From Chlorobiota bacterium (GTDB lineage: Bacteria > Bacteroidota > Chlorobiia > Chlorobiales > Chlorobiaceae): a DNA stretch of 64,000 nt. The position numbers and the translations under genes were made by a program. Of the stretch, positions 52,689 to 62,977 are shown in pieces. Each line of letters begins with the position of its first letter. Positions within the stretch are counted from its first letter, which is position 1. Location: positions 1 to 64,000 of the forward strand of contig VGGK01000006.1 in the NCBI GenBank assembly GCA_016868665.1, given 5' to 3'. The notes beneath the pieces were generated by a model that saw nothing but the letters and a program-made list of their open reading frames with translations, made no database searches and was not told where the DNA came from.

Positions 52689-54392
52689 ATGAAAATACAG
52701 TCATTCACCAGGCGGGTTTCAGCAGCTCTTTTCGCCGTAGTCCTTGCATGTTCGCTTTCGGTCGCCTCCCTTTCCCTGCTTGCCGCTTCCAGGGGAACGC
52801 CCGGGAATGATTTCTCTGAAATAGCCGAAAGCATAGATCTGTTCGGAGATATCTACCGCGAACTGTCTGAGAACTATGTCGAGCCGCTTGATGTGAGAGT
52901 CCTGATGTATGCGGCTATAGACGGTATGCTCGGGGTTCTCGACCCCTATACCTTATTTCTTGACGAAACCCAGTCCGAAGAGCTTGGTGAAATAACCAGC
53001 GGCCAGTATACCGGAATAGGGCTCAGTATGACCAGGTTCGACGACGCCGTCTATGTCACATCGGTACTCGAAGGCTATCCTGCCTGGAACGCTGGCATCC
53101 GTACCGGCGACAGGATCACACGCGTTGACGGAAAACCTCTTGCCGGCAGAAACCTTGATCAGGTGCGGGAGCTTATGAAAGGCGCTACCGGAAGCCGTTT
53201 TTCCATGAATATAGAACGCGAAGGAGGCAGAGCTCCGGGGACGGTATCGCTCGTACGCGAAGAGGTAAGAGTCAGTACCGTCAGCTATTCGGGAATTATC
53301 GGGCGTACCGGTTATCTGCAGCTCGGAAGTTTTTCCAGTCATTCGTCCGGCGATATGCGTCAGGCCGTCGATAAGCTTCTGCGCGAAGCCGCAGATCGAT
53401 CCCAGCCGATGAACGGTCTTATTATCGATCTGCGCGGGAACCCTGGCGGCTTGCTGACGGCGGCGGTGGATATATCCTCCTTGTTTGTCGGAAAAGGCAG
53501 CACTGTGGTGACCATCCGGGGAAAAAAGCCTGAATCCGAAAAGATCTACCGCACCGAACAGCAGCCTCTCGTTCCCGCATTGCCTCTTGCGGTGCTTATC
53601 GACAAAGAGAGCGCTTCCGCATCCGAAATCGTATCCGGCGCCATTCAGGATCTCGATCGCGGCATCGTGCTTGGCGAACGCTCTTTCGGCAAAGGTCTTG
53701 TACAGTCTGTACTCAGGCTGCCATACGACACTACCCTTAAGCTTACTACGGCTAAATACTATACTCCATCCGGACGACTTATACAGAAACCTCATGGCGA
53801 CACTCACAAAAAGAGAAGCGTGCTGAAAAAAAACGGCGAGAAAAAGCCGCTCCCGGTATATTACACCGCGGTGAAACGCAAGGTATATGGCGGTGGAGGC
53901 ATTACGCCCGATGTGGTTGTGGAGGCTCCGGAACGCTCGGCCTATGAGCAGGAACTGCGCCGGAAAGGGATGATATTTCTCTTTGCATCGAGATATCGTG
54001 CCTCGCATGCAGGTTTTTCGCCTGATTCGTCAGATCGCGCAAGCCGCCTGAAAGCGTTCAGCGAATTTCTCGGCGAAAAGCGGTTTTCTTACACTTCCGC
54101 ATCCGAAAGAAATCTTCAGGAGCTTGAAAAACAGATTGCCGAAGAACTGAACGGCGAAAAGACGGGAGTTCCCGGAAGTCTTGAAGGATTGAAAAAGGAG
54201 CTGCTGCAGATGAAAAACAGCCTGACAGCCCTGCAGGGCGAAAGGATCGCCCGGTTGATCGATATCGAAATCATGCGGCACGGCAACGAAACCCTTTCGA
54301 GAAAAGCCGAACTCGACGATGACCCCGTCGTGCAGAGGGCGCTTGCCCTCTTTGCCGATCCGAAAGCCTATTCAAGGATGCTTCGTCCCTGA
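52689..54392 (+). CDS. carboxy-terminal processing protease (peptidase S41, CtpA/Prc type)
   Basis: Periplasmic serine protease. A signal peptide covers residues 1-34. An N-terminal S41 helper region is followed by a PDZ domain (about 95-180: GIGLSMTRFDDAVYVTSV, GIRTGDRITRVDGK). The catalytic part has LIIDLRGNPGGLLTAAVDI near 243, the nucleophile in DKESASASEIVSGAI near 312 and the general-base lysine in SFGKGLVQ near 337: the Ser-Lys dyad is intact. The remaining ~190 residues form a charged, partly coiled C-terminal extension. 567 residues is longer than typical CtpA. The 3' end overlaps the convergent membrane-protein gene by 21 bases. Confidence 0.93.
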   Translation: MKIQSFTRRVSAALFAVVLACSLSVASLSLLAASRGTPGNDFSEIAESIDLFGDIYRELSENYVEPLDVRVLMYAAIDGMLGVLDPYTLFLDETQSEELGEITSGQYTGIGLSMTRFDDAVYVTSVLEGYPAWNAGIRTGDRITRVDGKPLAGRNLDQVRELMKGATGSRFSMNIEREGGRAPGTVSLVREEVRVSTVSYSGIIGRTGYLQLGSFSSHSSGDMRQAVDKLLREAADRSQPMNGLIIDLRGNPGGLLTAAVDISSLFVGKGSTVVTIRGKKPESEKIYRTEQQPLVPALPLAVLIDKESASASEIVSGAIQDLDRGIVLGERSFGKGLVQSVLRLPYDTTLKLTTAKYYTPSGRLIQKPHGDTHKKRSVLKKNGEKKPLPVYYTAVKRKVYGGGGITPDVVVEAPERSAYEQELRRKGMIFLFASRYRASHAGFSPDSSDRASRLKAFSEFLGEKRFSYTSASERNLQELEKQIAEELNGEKTGVPGSLEGLKKELLQMKNSLTALQGERIARLIDIEIMRHGNETLSRKAELDDDPVVQRALALFADPKAYSRMLRP

Positions 54393-55094
54393 ACCGGAAC
54401 CGGATTTCCATTGTGCCTCATACCGTCGGGTCTGACGGTGGATGCCGAGTACGATCATGAGGTTGCTGATGGTGAGCAGGCTTTCGGCCGATCCGTGAAG
54501 CAGGTCGTCATGCGACAGCGAGTGAAATCCTCGAATCTCTGTGGCCAGGTACATGAAGAATACCGTTACGGTTATAAACACCAGCACGAACCAGAATCCT
54601 GCAACGGTAAGTCCCGAAAAAACCGTTGGGTCCTTCTTTCGCACCTTCAGGAGCAGGACCAGGAAGGTCAGATACACCACGCTGGAAATCTGCAGGATAG
54701 CGTCGAAAACGTCTTCGCCCATGTAAGACTGGGGTTTGCCAGCGATCATCAGTGTTCCGAACCCGGCCATCATGCCCGATGCGAGGTTTGAGGTTCCGCT
54801 GGTTTTCAGGATCTGCATCGTTGCCCAGAGCAGGGAGATGCTGCCGAACAGATTGATGGTTTCCGACAGGTCAAGAAGCAGCGGAACACTGTCCGTCGTG
54901 ACATGATAGGCAAGAACGAAAAAACTGCCTGTCCAGTGCGGCAGCATCGAGAGTCCGAAAAGGCGGATATCCTTTCTTCCCGTTATTCTGCCATAACGAT
55001 ACATCATGAACGCGGCAATCCCCCATTCAAGAGACGAAGAAATATGGATAAACCAGTTCGGCAGCGAAAGCAGTCCCAGCAGGTCAAGATTCAT
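54372..55094 (-). CDS. Ycf49-like membrane protein (DUF2499/DUF3593 type)
   Basis: A 240-residue integral membrane protein with about six hydrophobic segments. The N-terminal half, LPNWFIHISSSLEWGIAAFMM and YRYGRITGRKDIRLFGLSMLPHW, closely resembles DUF2499 (Ycf49-like) proteins of cyanobacteria and plastids. The second half (VVYLTFLVLLLKVRKKDP, then GLTVAGFWFVLVFITVTVFFMY) resembles the companion DUF3593, giving what looks like a natural fusion. Function unknown; known members are confined mainly to phototrophs. It lies 32 bases after bchP and is probably co-transcribed with it, suggesting a photosynthesis role (inference). Family assignment is from memory. Confidence 0.7.
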   Translation of the reverse strand: MNLDLLGLLSLPNWFIHISSSLEWGIAAFMMYRYGRITGRKDIRLFGLSMLPHWTGSFFVLAYHVTTDSVPLLLDLSETINLFGSISLLWATMQILKTSGTSNLASGMMAGFGTLMIAGKPQSYMGEDVFDAILQISSVVYLTFLVLLLKVRKKDPTVFSGLTVAGFWFVLVFITVTVFFMYLATEIRGFHSLSHDDLLHGSAESLLTISNLMIVLGIHRQTRRYEAQWKSGSGSGTKHP

Positions 55095-55126
55095 TTGCTA
55101 TTCCTGAAAAGCTCTCCTCCTGATGG

Positions 55127-56269
55127 TCAGCTGCCCTTGATCAGGTGGTAGATATTCTTTGAAAAAATCTTCATCTGCACGCTCCACGGAGCAGGCACCA
55201 TTTTTTTGTAGAGGTATGAATCGAAGGTGATTTGCTGCACGTCGTCGTCGGCGCAGATCGCCACAAAACTCTCTCTCAGTCTGTCGTTGCGGTAGTAGAC
55301 GCTTTGCAGCACCTCGAGACCGAAAAAAATCGGAGCGTAGAGCTTGCGGAATCCTTTCTCGTAGACATCGAGAGGCGCTCCCTGCCGGATATGATTGATC
55401 ATTGCCTGAGCTGCGAGTTTGCCGGAGCGCATGGCAAAAAAGATACCTTCGCCGTTTGCAGGCGTAACCAGTCCCGCTGCGTCTCCCACAAGTATAGCCC
55501 GTTCCCCTGTGAAAGAACGCCGCGGTTTCATGGGAATTTTCGCGGCCTCGTCGAGATAGGGTCTTTCGATAATGCCGATTTTCTCGATGAATCGCCTTTG
55601 CAGATTCCTGATGTTATGTTTTTTGTCTTCCGTACCGGTGCCTATGGCGAGGTGGTCCGCTTTTGGAAATATCCAGCCGTAAAAATCGGGAGAGACTTCT
55701 CCGTCGAACCATATTTCCACGATATCGCTGAACTTCTCGATTGCCGGCGTGTACCGGAAACGCTGCTGCATGGCGATAACCTTCAGTTCGTTGGGGGGAA
55801 AGCGCAGCTCGTCGGCGGTTTTCGAGTTTGCTCCATCGGCACCGATGATGTAGTCGGCCTCAATCGGAGGCAGTTTGTCGCCGAGGGTATGGATCACGAA
55901 TCTCTCTCCCTTCCGCTCGATGGAACTCATCAGCCCCTCGAGAACGTCGCTGCCGGCATTGCTGGCTTCCTGGCGAAGATAGCTGTCGAACCGTTCCCGG
56001 CGGACCATGCCGACATAGCCGTTCGGCATGTGCATGCCGATCACCCTGCCCTTGGGCGAGCGCGCGCGCATGTGCGAAAGTTTTTTTTCAACAAGTTCGG
56101 ACGGCAGGCCGAACTCTTCGATAAGCCCGAGAGGGATCGCACCCCCGCATGGTTTGACATTATCGAGGTTCCGCTCCAGGAGAACCGTGCCAAGTCCGGC
56201 TTCTGCCAGTATCCTCGATGCAACTGCTCCTGAAGGGCCTCCTCCTATGACGGCAACGTCGTAACGCAT
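55127..56269 (-). CDS. bchP: geranylgeranyl reductase, (bacterio)chlorophyll synthesis
   Basis: Flavoprotein that reduces geranylgeranyl to phytyl groups in chlorophyll/bacteriochlorophyll a. The FAD loop is [21 protein letters not shown] (residues 5-25). KPCGGAIP near 39-46 is a hallmark of BchP/Chl[15 protein letters not shown] is near 91, [13 protein letters not shown] near 142, and [24 protein letters not shown] near 258. 380 residues is in range. In green sulfur bacteria paralogues exist, so a role in menaquinone or another isoprenoid is possible. It sits 37 bases after glyS and before the Ycf49-like gene. Confidence 0.88.
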   Translation of the reverse strand: MRYDVAVIGGGPSGAVASRILAEAGLGTVLLERNLDNVKPCGGAIPLGLIEEFGLPSELVEKKLSHMRARSPKGRVIGMHMPNGYVGMVRRERFDSYLRQEASNAGSDVLEGLMSSIERKGERFVIHTLGDKLPPIEADYIIGADGANSKTADELRFPPNELKVIAMQQRFRYTPAIEKFSDIVEIWFDGEVSPDFYGWIFPKADHLAIGTGTEDKKHNIRNLQRRFIEKIGIIERPYLDEAAKIPMKPRRSFTGERAILVGDAAGLVTPANGEGIFFAMRSGKLAAQAMINHIRQGAPLDVYEKGFRKLYAPIFFGLEVLQSVYYRNDRLRESFVAICADDDVQQITFDSYLYKKMVPAPWSVQMKIFSKNIYHLIKGS

Positions 56270-56306
56270 GGTTTCAGATTCAACGGTATTCGTTTACTGA
56301 TGACTG

Positions 56307-57776
56307 TCAGACAAGTTTTTCTGCAAGGAACATCCTGGCTCTTTCCATCGGGATCCTCTCCTGCGCCGCGCTGTCGCGGTAACGTACGGTGACGGTCTGG
56401 TCTTCAAGAGTCTGGTGATCGATGGTAAAGCAGAACGGCGTACCTATTTCATCCTGACGACGGTAACGTTTTCCGATAGATGCCGCATCGTCGTATTGCA
56501 CCATGAATGCCGAGGACAGTTCACTGCGGAACTGCTCGGCCTTTTCACCCATCTCGCCTTTTTTGACGAGTGGAAGCACGGCCGCCTTTACCGGAGCCAC
56601 TTTCGGCGACAGCTTCAGCATGACGCGGGGCTCGCCGTCCACCACATCTTCGCTGTACGAATCTGAAAGCAGCGCGAGAAAGAGCCGGTCGCATCCCGAA
56701 GATGTTTCCACCACATATGGAATATAGCGTTCATTGGTCGTCTGGTCGATATACTCCATGTTCTTGCCGGAGTACTGCTGGTGCTGGCTCAGGTCGAAAT
56801 CGGTCCGCGAATGGATTCCCTCGATCTCCTCGATGCCGAAAGGAAACTCGAACTTGATGTCGTAAGCGAGGTCGGCATAGTGTGCCAGTTTGTCGTGCTT
56901 GTACCAGTGGAGCTTTCCCGGCGTGATGCCGAGGGCGTCGATATACCAGTTGAAACGCTCCTCGCGCCAGGCCTCGAACGCTTCGATCTGTGTGCCGGGC
57001 TTCACGAAGTACTGCATCTCCATCTGTTCGAACTCCACCATCCTGAAAATGAAGTTGCCCTTCACGATCTCGTTGCGGAACGCCTTGCCAATCTGCGCTA
57101 TGCCGAACGGCACCTTCATGCGCGACGATTCCCGGACGTTATGGAAGTTGACGAAAATGCCCTGTGCGGTTTCAGGACGCAGGTAGACGATTCCTGATGT
57201 GTCGGCGACGGCTCCCATGTTGCACTGAAACATCAGATTGAACTGGCGCACTTCGGTCCAGTCTCCGGAGCCGGTGTCCGGAGCTTTGATCGCTTCGGCA
57301 ACGATCAGTTCGTAGAGCGCCCTGTTCGGGTCAGGTGCGCCGGAGGCGGCTTCATAGACGATCTGAACCTGTTCGGCTTTCTCGCTTTTTCCTTCTCTGC
57401 GAAGTTTTTCGATATGGTTCTCGATCAGGTGATCCGCCCGGTAGCGCCGCTTGGTAGTGCGGTCGTCGATCATCGGGTCGTTGAAACTCGCCACATGGCC
57501 GGATGCTTCCCATACAGTCGGATTCATCATGATCGACGCATCGATACCCACGATGTTTGCATGGCTGCGGGTCATCGAGTTCCACCATAGATCCTTGATA
57601 TTTTTTTTCATTTCGCTGCCGAGGGGGCCGTAATCGAAGCAGGAGGAAAGCCCGCCGTAAATTTCCGACGACGGAAATATGAAACCGCGGCGTTTTGCCA
57701 GCGAAACCAGTTTATGCATCACTTTATCAGGCGGCAGGTTGACGTTCTGCACGCGTGTTTCTTCGGAATAGCTCAT
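56307..57776 (-). CDS. glyS: glycyl-tRNA synthetase (alpha2, class II)
   Basis: Charges tRNA-Gly. The homodimeric type rather than the bacterial alpha-beta type is shown by a single 489-residue chain. The N-terminus has LAKRRGFIFPSSEIYGG and YDYGPLG-like (CFDYGPLGSEM). Class II motif 2 is FRNEIVKGNFIFRMVEFEQMEM in pieces near 240, and motif 3 includes SSGCDRLFLALL near 355. The anticodon-binding domain is about residues 385-489. I start at the ATG at 57776 (MSYSEETRVQN); the longer frame lacks family similarity. First gene of a glyS-bchP-Ycf49-like run. Confidence 0.96.
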   Translation of the reverse strand: MSYSEETRVQNVNLPPDKVMHKLVSLAKRRGFIFPSSEIYGGLSSCFDYGPLGSEMKKNIKDLWWNSMTRSHANIVGIDASIMMNPTVWEASGHVASFNDPMIDDRTTKRRYRADHLIENHIEKLRREGKSEKAEQVQIVYEAASGAPDPNRALYELIVAEAIKAPDTGSGDWTEVRQFNLMFQCNMGAVADTSGIVYLRPETAQGIFVNFHNVRESSRMKVPFGIAQIGKAFRNEIVKGNFIFRMVEFEQMEMQYFVKPGTQIEAFEAWREERFNWYIDALGITPGKLHWYKHDKLAHYADLAYDIKFEFPFGIEEIEGIHSRTDFDLSQHQQYSGKNMEYIDQTTNERYIPYVVETSSGCDRLFLALLSDSYSEDVVDGEPRVMLKLSPKVAPVKAAVLPLVKKGEMGEKAEQFRSELSSAFMVQYDDAASIGKRYRRQDEIGTPFCFTIDHQTLEDQTVTVRYRDSAAQERIPMERARMFLAEKLV

Positions 57777-57928
57777 GGTTGTTCGTGAAATGTGGAAAAA
57801 TTCTTCCGGTGATCCGGTTTCAGGTAAATAAAACAAAGAATATAACAAACCAAGGGGGATTAATCAGCGGGCGACATTCCCTCTCTCGGCGCCGGACGCT
57901 GTCGTATCTGTGGTTAGGATGTTATATT

Positions 57929-58900
57929 ATGTACAGAACGGGATCATACGGAATAGAGCGCTCGATTGCGGCGTCACATTCACAAGTTCGCATCATGATT
58001 GACAGGCACCGACATTCCATGATCGAAGCGGGGCTCAGGAGCGCCGATGCGATGATGATGGACGAGGACAAGATCTGGTCGCGGTACAGCGACGACAAAG
58101 TGGATATCGGCGAGCGGCTCGCAAAAGTTATCAGAACGCTCAGCGTTGCCAATCCACTCAAAAAACCGCTGAGGGCGCTCTCCATTGGTTCCAGTACGGA
58201 ACCGCAGTTCCGAATCTTCGAAACCGCTTTTCGCGGGGGACTCTACCTGTTCGATATCGATTCCCGGGCCATGGCCGTCGTCAGCGATAGGGCTTCCCGA
58301 CAGCATACCGCGCATGTAAGGGCGATCATAGGGGATTTCCGAGAGGTTTTTTCGGATCCTGTGGAGGTTGACCGCTTTTTTACCGATACTCTTGACAGGC
58401 GGAAACTCGACCTTATAGCCTTTCACCATTCGCTTTACTATTGCGAAGCCGCGGAATGGGCGTTGCTTTTCGAATACATCTGCAGACGTCTGCTCGCCCG
58501 TAAAAGCGCTGTGCACGCTGTTCTCATGGCCGCTTCAAGCAGCAACAGGATGACGACGACATGGCTTTACAACCACTTTGCCGGTAAATATTTCGGGATA
58601 CGCAACGATCAGAGCCTTGCGACGTTTAAAAAGCAACTCGAACAGCAGCCCGCATTTCGTAACGACCAGATTCTTCTCGATACAAGCCGGGTGCGATTTT
58701 TCGTTGACGATTTCGGGAAATTCATGAAAGTCGTCTGGATGATCATGCTCTATCCGGGCGTCCACCGGTACGATGCCCGTCAGAAAGAGGAGATCGTGGA
58801 ATTTGTCTACGACACATTCTGGAGCGCCCGGCAGCCGCTTTTACAGCTGCAGCATCATCTTGTCGTCTACCGGGGAATAGGATTCAGAGGTCTGATCTGA
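57929..58900 (+). CDS. methyltransferase-like protein of unknown function
   Basis: A 323-residue protein I do not recognise firmly. The segment LRALSIGSSTEPQFRIFE near residue 95 followed by GLYLFDIDSRAM resembles a class I SAM-methyltransferase motif I and the acidic end of strand 2, and LDLIAFHHSLYYCEAAEW resembles motif IV. The rest has no clear domain, and there is no signal peptide or membrane segment. I start at the ATG at 57929, with AGGA ten bases upstream; the open frame begins 174 bases earlier and overlaps glyS. It ends ten bases before the convergent clpS stop. Confidence 0.6.
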   Translation: MYRTGSYGIERSIAASHSQVRIMIDRHRHSMIEAGLRSADAMMMDEDKIWSRYSDDKVDIGERLAKVIRTLSVANPLKKPLRALSIGSSTEPQFRIFETAFRGGLYLFDIDSRAMAVVSDRASRQHTAHVRAIIGDFREVFSDPVEVDRFFTDTLDRRKLDLIAFHHSLYYCEAAEWALLFEYICRRLLARKSAVHAVLMAASSSNRMTTTWLYNHFAGKYFGIRNDQSLATFKKQLEQQPAFRNDQILLDTSRVRFFVDDFGKFMKVVWMIMLYPGVHRYDARQKEEIVEFVYDTFWSARQPLLQLQHHLVVYRGIGFRGLI

Positions 58901-58909
58901 AAGTGGGGG

Positions 58910-59215
58910 CTATCCGGTCTGGATTTCGGTTTTAAGGGCGATTTCCTCCAATACGGCGCTGACATAGATGCATCGTTCGATACTGCCGGCAAATACGATA
59001 GCCAATCCTCTGGAGTGAACTTCCCAGGTGATTTTTTCAGCTTTCGACCTGCTGCAGTTAATCGCCTTTATGATCTGAAAGATCACTTCGTCGAATGAGT
59101 GATCTTCATCGTTGAAGAGTACGACCCGGTAAGCATCGAGCGGCGTCGTACCCGCAATTTCTTCATCCCTGAACGTTTCCGGGGTATCTGATGCCTCGAT
59201 CCAGTTGCTGAACAT
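58910..59215 (-). CDS. clpS: ATP-dependent Clp protease adaptor ClpS
   Basis: Small adaptor that hands N-end-rule substrates to ClpA(C)P. The core reads [20 protein letters not shown] (near residues 29-48), where the N-D and H are the substrate-pocket residues, followed by [19 protein letters not shown]. 101 residues is normal, with a 25-residue flexible N-terminus. No clpA lies nearby. Confidence 0.92.
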   Translation of the reverse strand: MFSNWIEASDTPETFRDEEIAGTTPLDAYRVVLFNDEDHSFDEVIFQIIKAINCSRSKAEKITWEVHSRGLAIVFAGSIERCIYVSAVLEEIALKTEIQTG

Positions 59216-59274
59216 GGCTCTGGTTGGTATTCTTCGATCTGTTGCGTCGTTCTGATACTATACGATTTTGCCGG

Positions 59275-60222
59275 TTATCCGGCAATCGCAGGCTCGATTG
59301 CCAGAAGATTGAATGATGTGTCGGATATCTCCATCCGGCAGCGGACCCCGACAGGGATGGTCATGAGATTTCTGATATGTCCGTATGAGAGCCCACGCAT
59401 GACTGGAACGCAGCTTTTCGTATGCGCGGTGTAGTAGTTGAAGACTTTCTCAAGACGCGCATCGTCAGCGCTTTCTCCCGGTTCATGACTGAACTGCCCG
59501 AACAGGATTCCCCGACAGTCGGCGAGCAAGCCGGCATTTTCCAGGTGGGCAAGCATCCGGTCTATTCTGTAGGCCGGTTCGTTGATGTCTTCAACAAAAA
59601 GCAGGGTATCGCCGAACGCAGGCATATAGGGCGTGCCGATCATTGACGAAAGCACCGAGAGGTTGCCGCCAATGAGCCGTCCTTCGGCCGCTCCTTTTCT
59701 GATGCAGGTAACCGCATGGCTTTCATGGTTCCTGAACGTCCGGGCATGGGACGGTGATGTCAGCATTCCCCAGAAATGCTCTTCGGTATAGGGCGAAGGG
59801 CCGTGCAGTTCGGTGGCAAGCATCGGTCCGGAAAAACTGATCAGGCCTGTTTTCGAAAAGACGGCCAGAGAGAGTGCCGTGATATCGGAATAGCCGACAA
59901 GAATTTTGGGATTTTCGGCAATGATACGGTAGTCGATTTTATTAAGCAGCCTCGATGCTCCGGCACCGCCTCGCAGGCATATGATCGCCCTGACTTCCGG
60001 ATCTTCAAACATGGCATGCAGGTCATGAAGCTTTTCTTCGTCAGCAATTGCCGGATCTGTGTCTATACGGTTGAGGTGAACAGAGGGTTTTACCCTGTAA
60101 CCGTTTTTTTCAATATACGTTACCGCCTGCCGGATTTTTTCGGGGTATGCGCTGTGTGATGATGGAGAGATGAGCCCGATGGTGTCTCCCCGGCGCAGGG
60201 CTTTCGGTACAAGCGTTCTCAT
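59275..60222 (-). CDS. LD-carboxypeptidase (peptidase S66, LdcA/MccF-like)
   Basis: Cytoplasmic serine carboxypeptidase of the S66 family. LdcA members remove the terminal D-Ala from murein tetrapeptides during recycling; MccF members cleave microcin C. The nucleophile loop is GYSDITALSLA near residue 109. GGNLSVLSSMIGTP is near 180, the Glu site in FVEDINEPAYRIDRML near 208 and the His in LSYGHIRNLMTIPVG near 280. 315 residues fits. It is co-directional with, but separated by a terminator from, atpDC. I favour LdcA because of the peptidoglycan context. Confidence 0.88.
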   Translation of the reverse strand: MRTLVPKALRRGDTIGLISPSSHSAYPEKIRQAVTYIEKNGYRVKPSVHLNRIDTDPAIADEEKLHDLHAMFEDPEVRAIICLRGGAGASRLLNKIDYRIIAENPKILVGYSDITALSLAVFSKTGLISFSGPMLATELHGPSPYTEEHFWGMLTSPSHARTFRNHESHAVTCIRKGAAEGRLIGGNLSVLSSMIGTPYMPAFGDTLLFVEDINEPAYRIDRMLAHLENAGLLADCRGILFGQFSHEPGESADDARLEKVFNYYTAHTKSCVPVMRGLSYGHIRNLMTIPVGVRCRMEISDTSFNLLAIEPAIAG

Positions 60223-60230
60223 TTGAAGTG

Positions 60231-60268
60231 AAAAAAAATCAGCAGCACAGCGGCTGCTGATTTTTTTT
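60231..60268 (-). terminator. Rho-independent terminator after atpC
   Basis: Perfect stem: AAAAAAAATCAGCAGC (60231-60246), loop ACAGCG, and GCTGCTGATTTTTTTT (60253-60268). It lies 15 bases beyond the atpC stop on the minus strand and closes the atpDC unit; runs of A and T on each side could make it bidirectional. Confidence 0.92.
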
Positions 60269-60283
60269 ATGAAAGGTATTGAA

Positions 60284-60550
60284 TCAGGCGATACTTTCTG
60301 TAAGCAGAATAGCCTTGTTTCCGCTCACCTCGAAAAATCCGTCCCTGATGGCAAAGCTTTTCTCGCTTTTGTCGGCAAGCACCAGCTTTACATTGCCTTG
60401 TTTCAGCGCGGCAAGCAGAGGAGCATGATTTTTCATGACCTGGAAAAGGCCGTCAAGTCCCGGTGCCGTAACGCTGTATATCTCTCCGGAAAAGAAGAGT
60501 TGCTGGGGCGTTACGATGTCAATATCAAACCCTTTATCGGAATTCGCCAT
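60284..60550 (-). CDS. atpC: ATP synthase F1 epsilon subunit (short form)
   Basis: Central-stalk subunit of F1. The protein is only 88 residues: the N-terminal beta-sandwich ([39 protein letters not shown]) is complete, but the C-terminal pair of inhibitory helices found in E. coli epsilon (about 139 residues) is missing. The ORF ends LTESIA at a clean stop before the terminator, so this is not a frameshift. Short epsilon chains are known from green sulfur bacteria. It follows atpD by 16 bases. Confidence 0.92.
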   Translation of the reverse strand: MANSDKGFDIDIVTPQQLFFSGEIYSVTAPGLDGLFQVMKNHAPLLAALKQGNVKLVLADKSEKSFAIRDGFFEVSGNKAILLTESIA

Positions 60551-60566
60551 GGTTAATCAGTGGTTA

Positions 60567-61988
<1,422 letters not shown>

Positions 61989-62057
61989 TCAAACGTTTGT
62001 TCGGCAGCGTTTCTGTCGCTTGTATGTTGCTTCGCTTCTGAAACTTAACCGGATGCG

Positions 62058-62130
62058 AGCCACCTGCGGGACTCGAACCCACGACCTACTATTTACGAAA
62101 CAGTTGCTCTACCAACTGAGCTAAGGTGGC
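62058..62130 (-). tRNA. tRNA-Thr (anticodon CGU)
   Basis: The minus strand folds as a standard cloverleaf. Acceptor GCCACCT pairs with AGGTGGC; D-stem GCTC/GAGC with an AGTTGGTA loop; anticodon stem ACTGT/ATAGT with loop TTCGTAA, giving CGT at positions 34-36, which reads ACG; T-arm GTGGG-TTCGAGT-CCCGC. The discriminator base is T and the CCA tail is not encoded. 73 bases. Confidence 0.95.
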
Positions 62131-62290
62131 GTTGGCTTGCCAAAAATAAAGCCGAAATATAGCTTATTCGACAAAGAATAGCAAAGATATAATAAGGGAT
62201 GCCGATACTCTTTTAAAAAACGCAGGAACAGTATGTTAAAAGTCGTCTGATACCTATATTTGAGTTTTTAAAGGATTATAAAGCGATACG

Positions 62291-62833
62291 ATGATGATGA
62301 AAAGCATGAAATTCCCTGTCGAAAAAGCTCTTGCCATGGTGGCACTGATGCTTGTGTTAATTGTCGGCGCGGCATCAGCCGCTCCTTCCGCCATTGCGCC
62401 GTCATTCTCCGGAACAGGTCTTGACGGACGCCGGATTTCTTCCGGGCAGCTGTCAGGAAAGGCATATATCGTGAATTTTTTTGCATCATGGTGTCCTCCC
62501 TGCAGAGCGGAAATCCCGGATATGGTGGCACTGCAGAACGCATACAAAGCGAAGGGGTTCACATTCGTCGGCATAGCGGTCAACGAAAACGACGAGTCGA
62601 TGAAAAAATTCATAAAATCGAACGGCATTACTTATCCCGTCATGATGGCCGACCAGAAGATCGTGAGCGCATACGGCGGGTTTGTCGAAGGAGGACTTCG
62701 TGCAATACCGACATCCTTCGTCGTCAACAGGTCAGGGAATATAATACGGGTGGTTCCGGGAGCAAGAAGCAAGGCCGATTTCGAGAAAATGATTGTAGAG
62801 GCTCTGAAGCCATCGGTGAAAACCCTCAAATAA
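62291..62833 (+). CDS. TlpA/ResA-like periplasmic thioredoxin
   Basis: A 180-residue secreted or membrane-anchored thiol-disulfide protein. A hydrophobic N-terminal helix at residues 12-30 (ALAMVALMLVLIVGAASA) looks like a signal peptide, possibly uncleaved. The TlpA-type fold follows, with YIVNFFASWCPPCRAEIPDM near 60-79: the active-site WCPPC is typical of cytochrome c maturation-type reductants. AIPTSFVVNRSGNI near 140 carries the cis-Pro loop. In this organism it could serve periplasmic c-type cytochromes such as FccA (inference). Three early Met codons leave the exact start open by a few residues. Confidence 0.9.
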   Translation: MMMKSMKFPVEKALAMVALMLVLIVGAASAAPSAIAPSFSGTGLDGRRISSGQLSGKAYIVNFFASWCPPCRAEIPDMVALQNAYKAKGFTFVGIAVNENDESMKKFIKSNGITYPVMMADQKIVSAYGGFVEGGLRAIPTSFVVNRSGNIIRVVPGARSKADFEKMIVEALKPSVKTLK

Positions 62834-62919
62834 CCTGACGGGAATGATCCCCACCAATCCGGATCCCGGCAATGTACAAGAGCGCTTAAAGCCGGTTTCA
62901 CATAGATGTTATCATGCAT

Positions 62920-62954
62920 GTCCGCAGTACGGGTCGACTGCGGACTTTTTTTTT
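62920..62954 (+). terminator. Rho-independent terminator between the thioredoxin gene and pckG
   Basis: GTCCGCAGT (62920-62928), an 8-base loop, ACTGCGGAC (62937-62945) and nine T residues. It lies about 85 bases after the thioredoxin gene and ends 23 bases before the pckG start. It most simply ends the upstream transcript, but its closeness to the pckG start would put it inside the pckG leader if that promoter lies further upstream. Confidence 0.85.
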
Positions 62955-62977
62955 AATTCTCTATAACAAGGACGATC

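Noticed and set aside
57755-57928. Upstream extension of the methyltransferase-like gene
   Set aside because: The extension overlaps the glyS start region on the other strand and has no conserved feature; the ATG at 57929 has a better ribosome-binding site.
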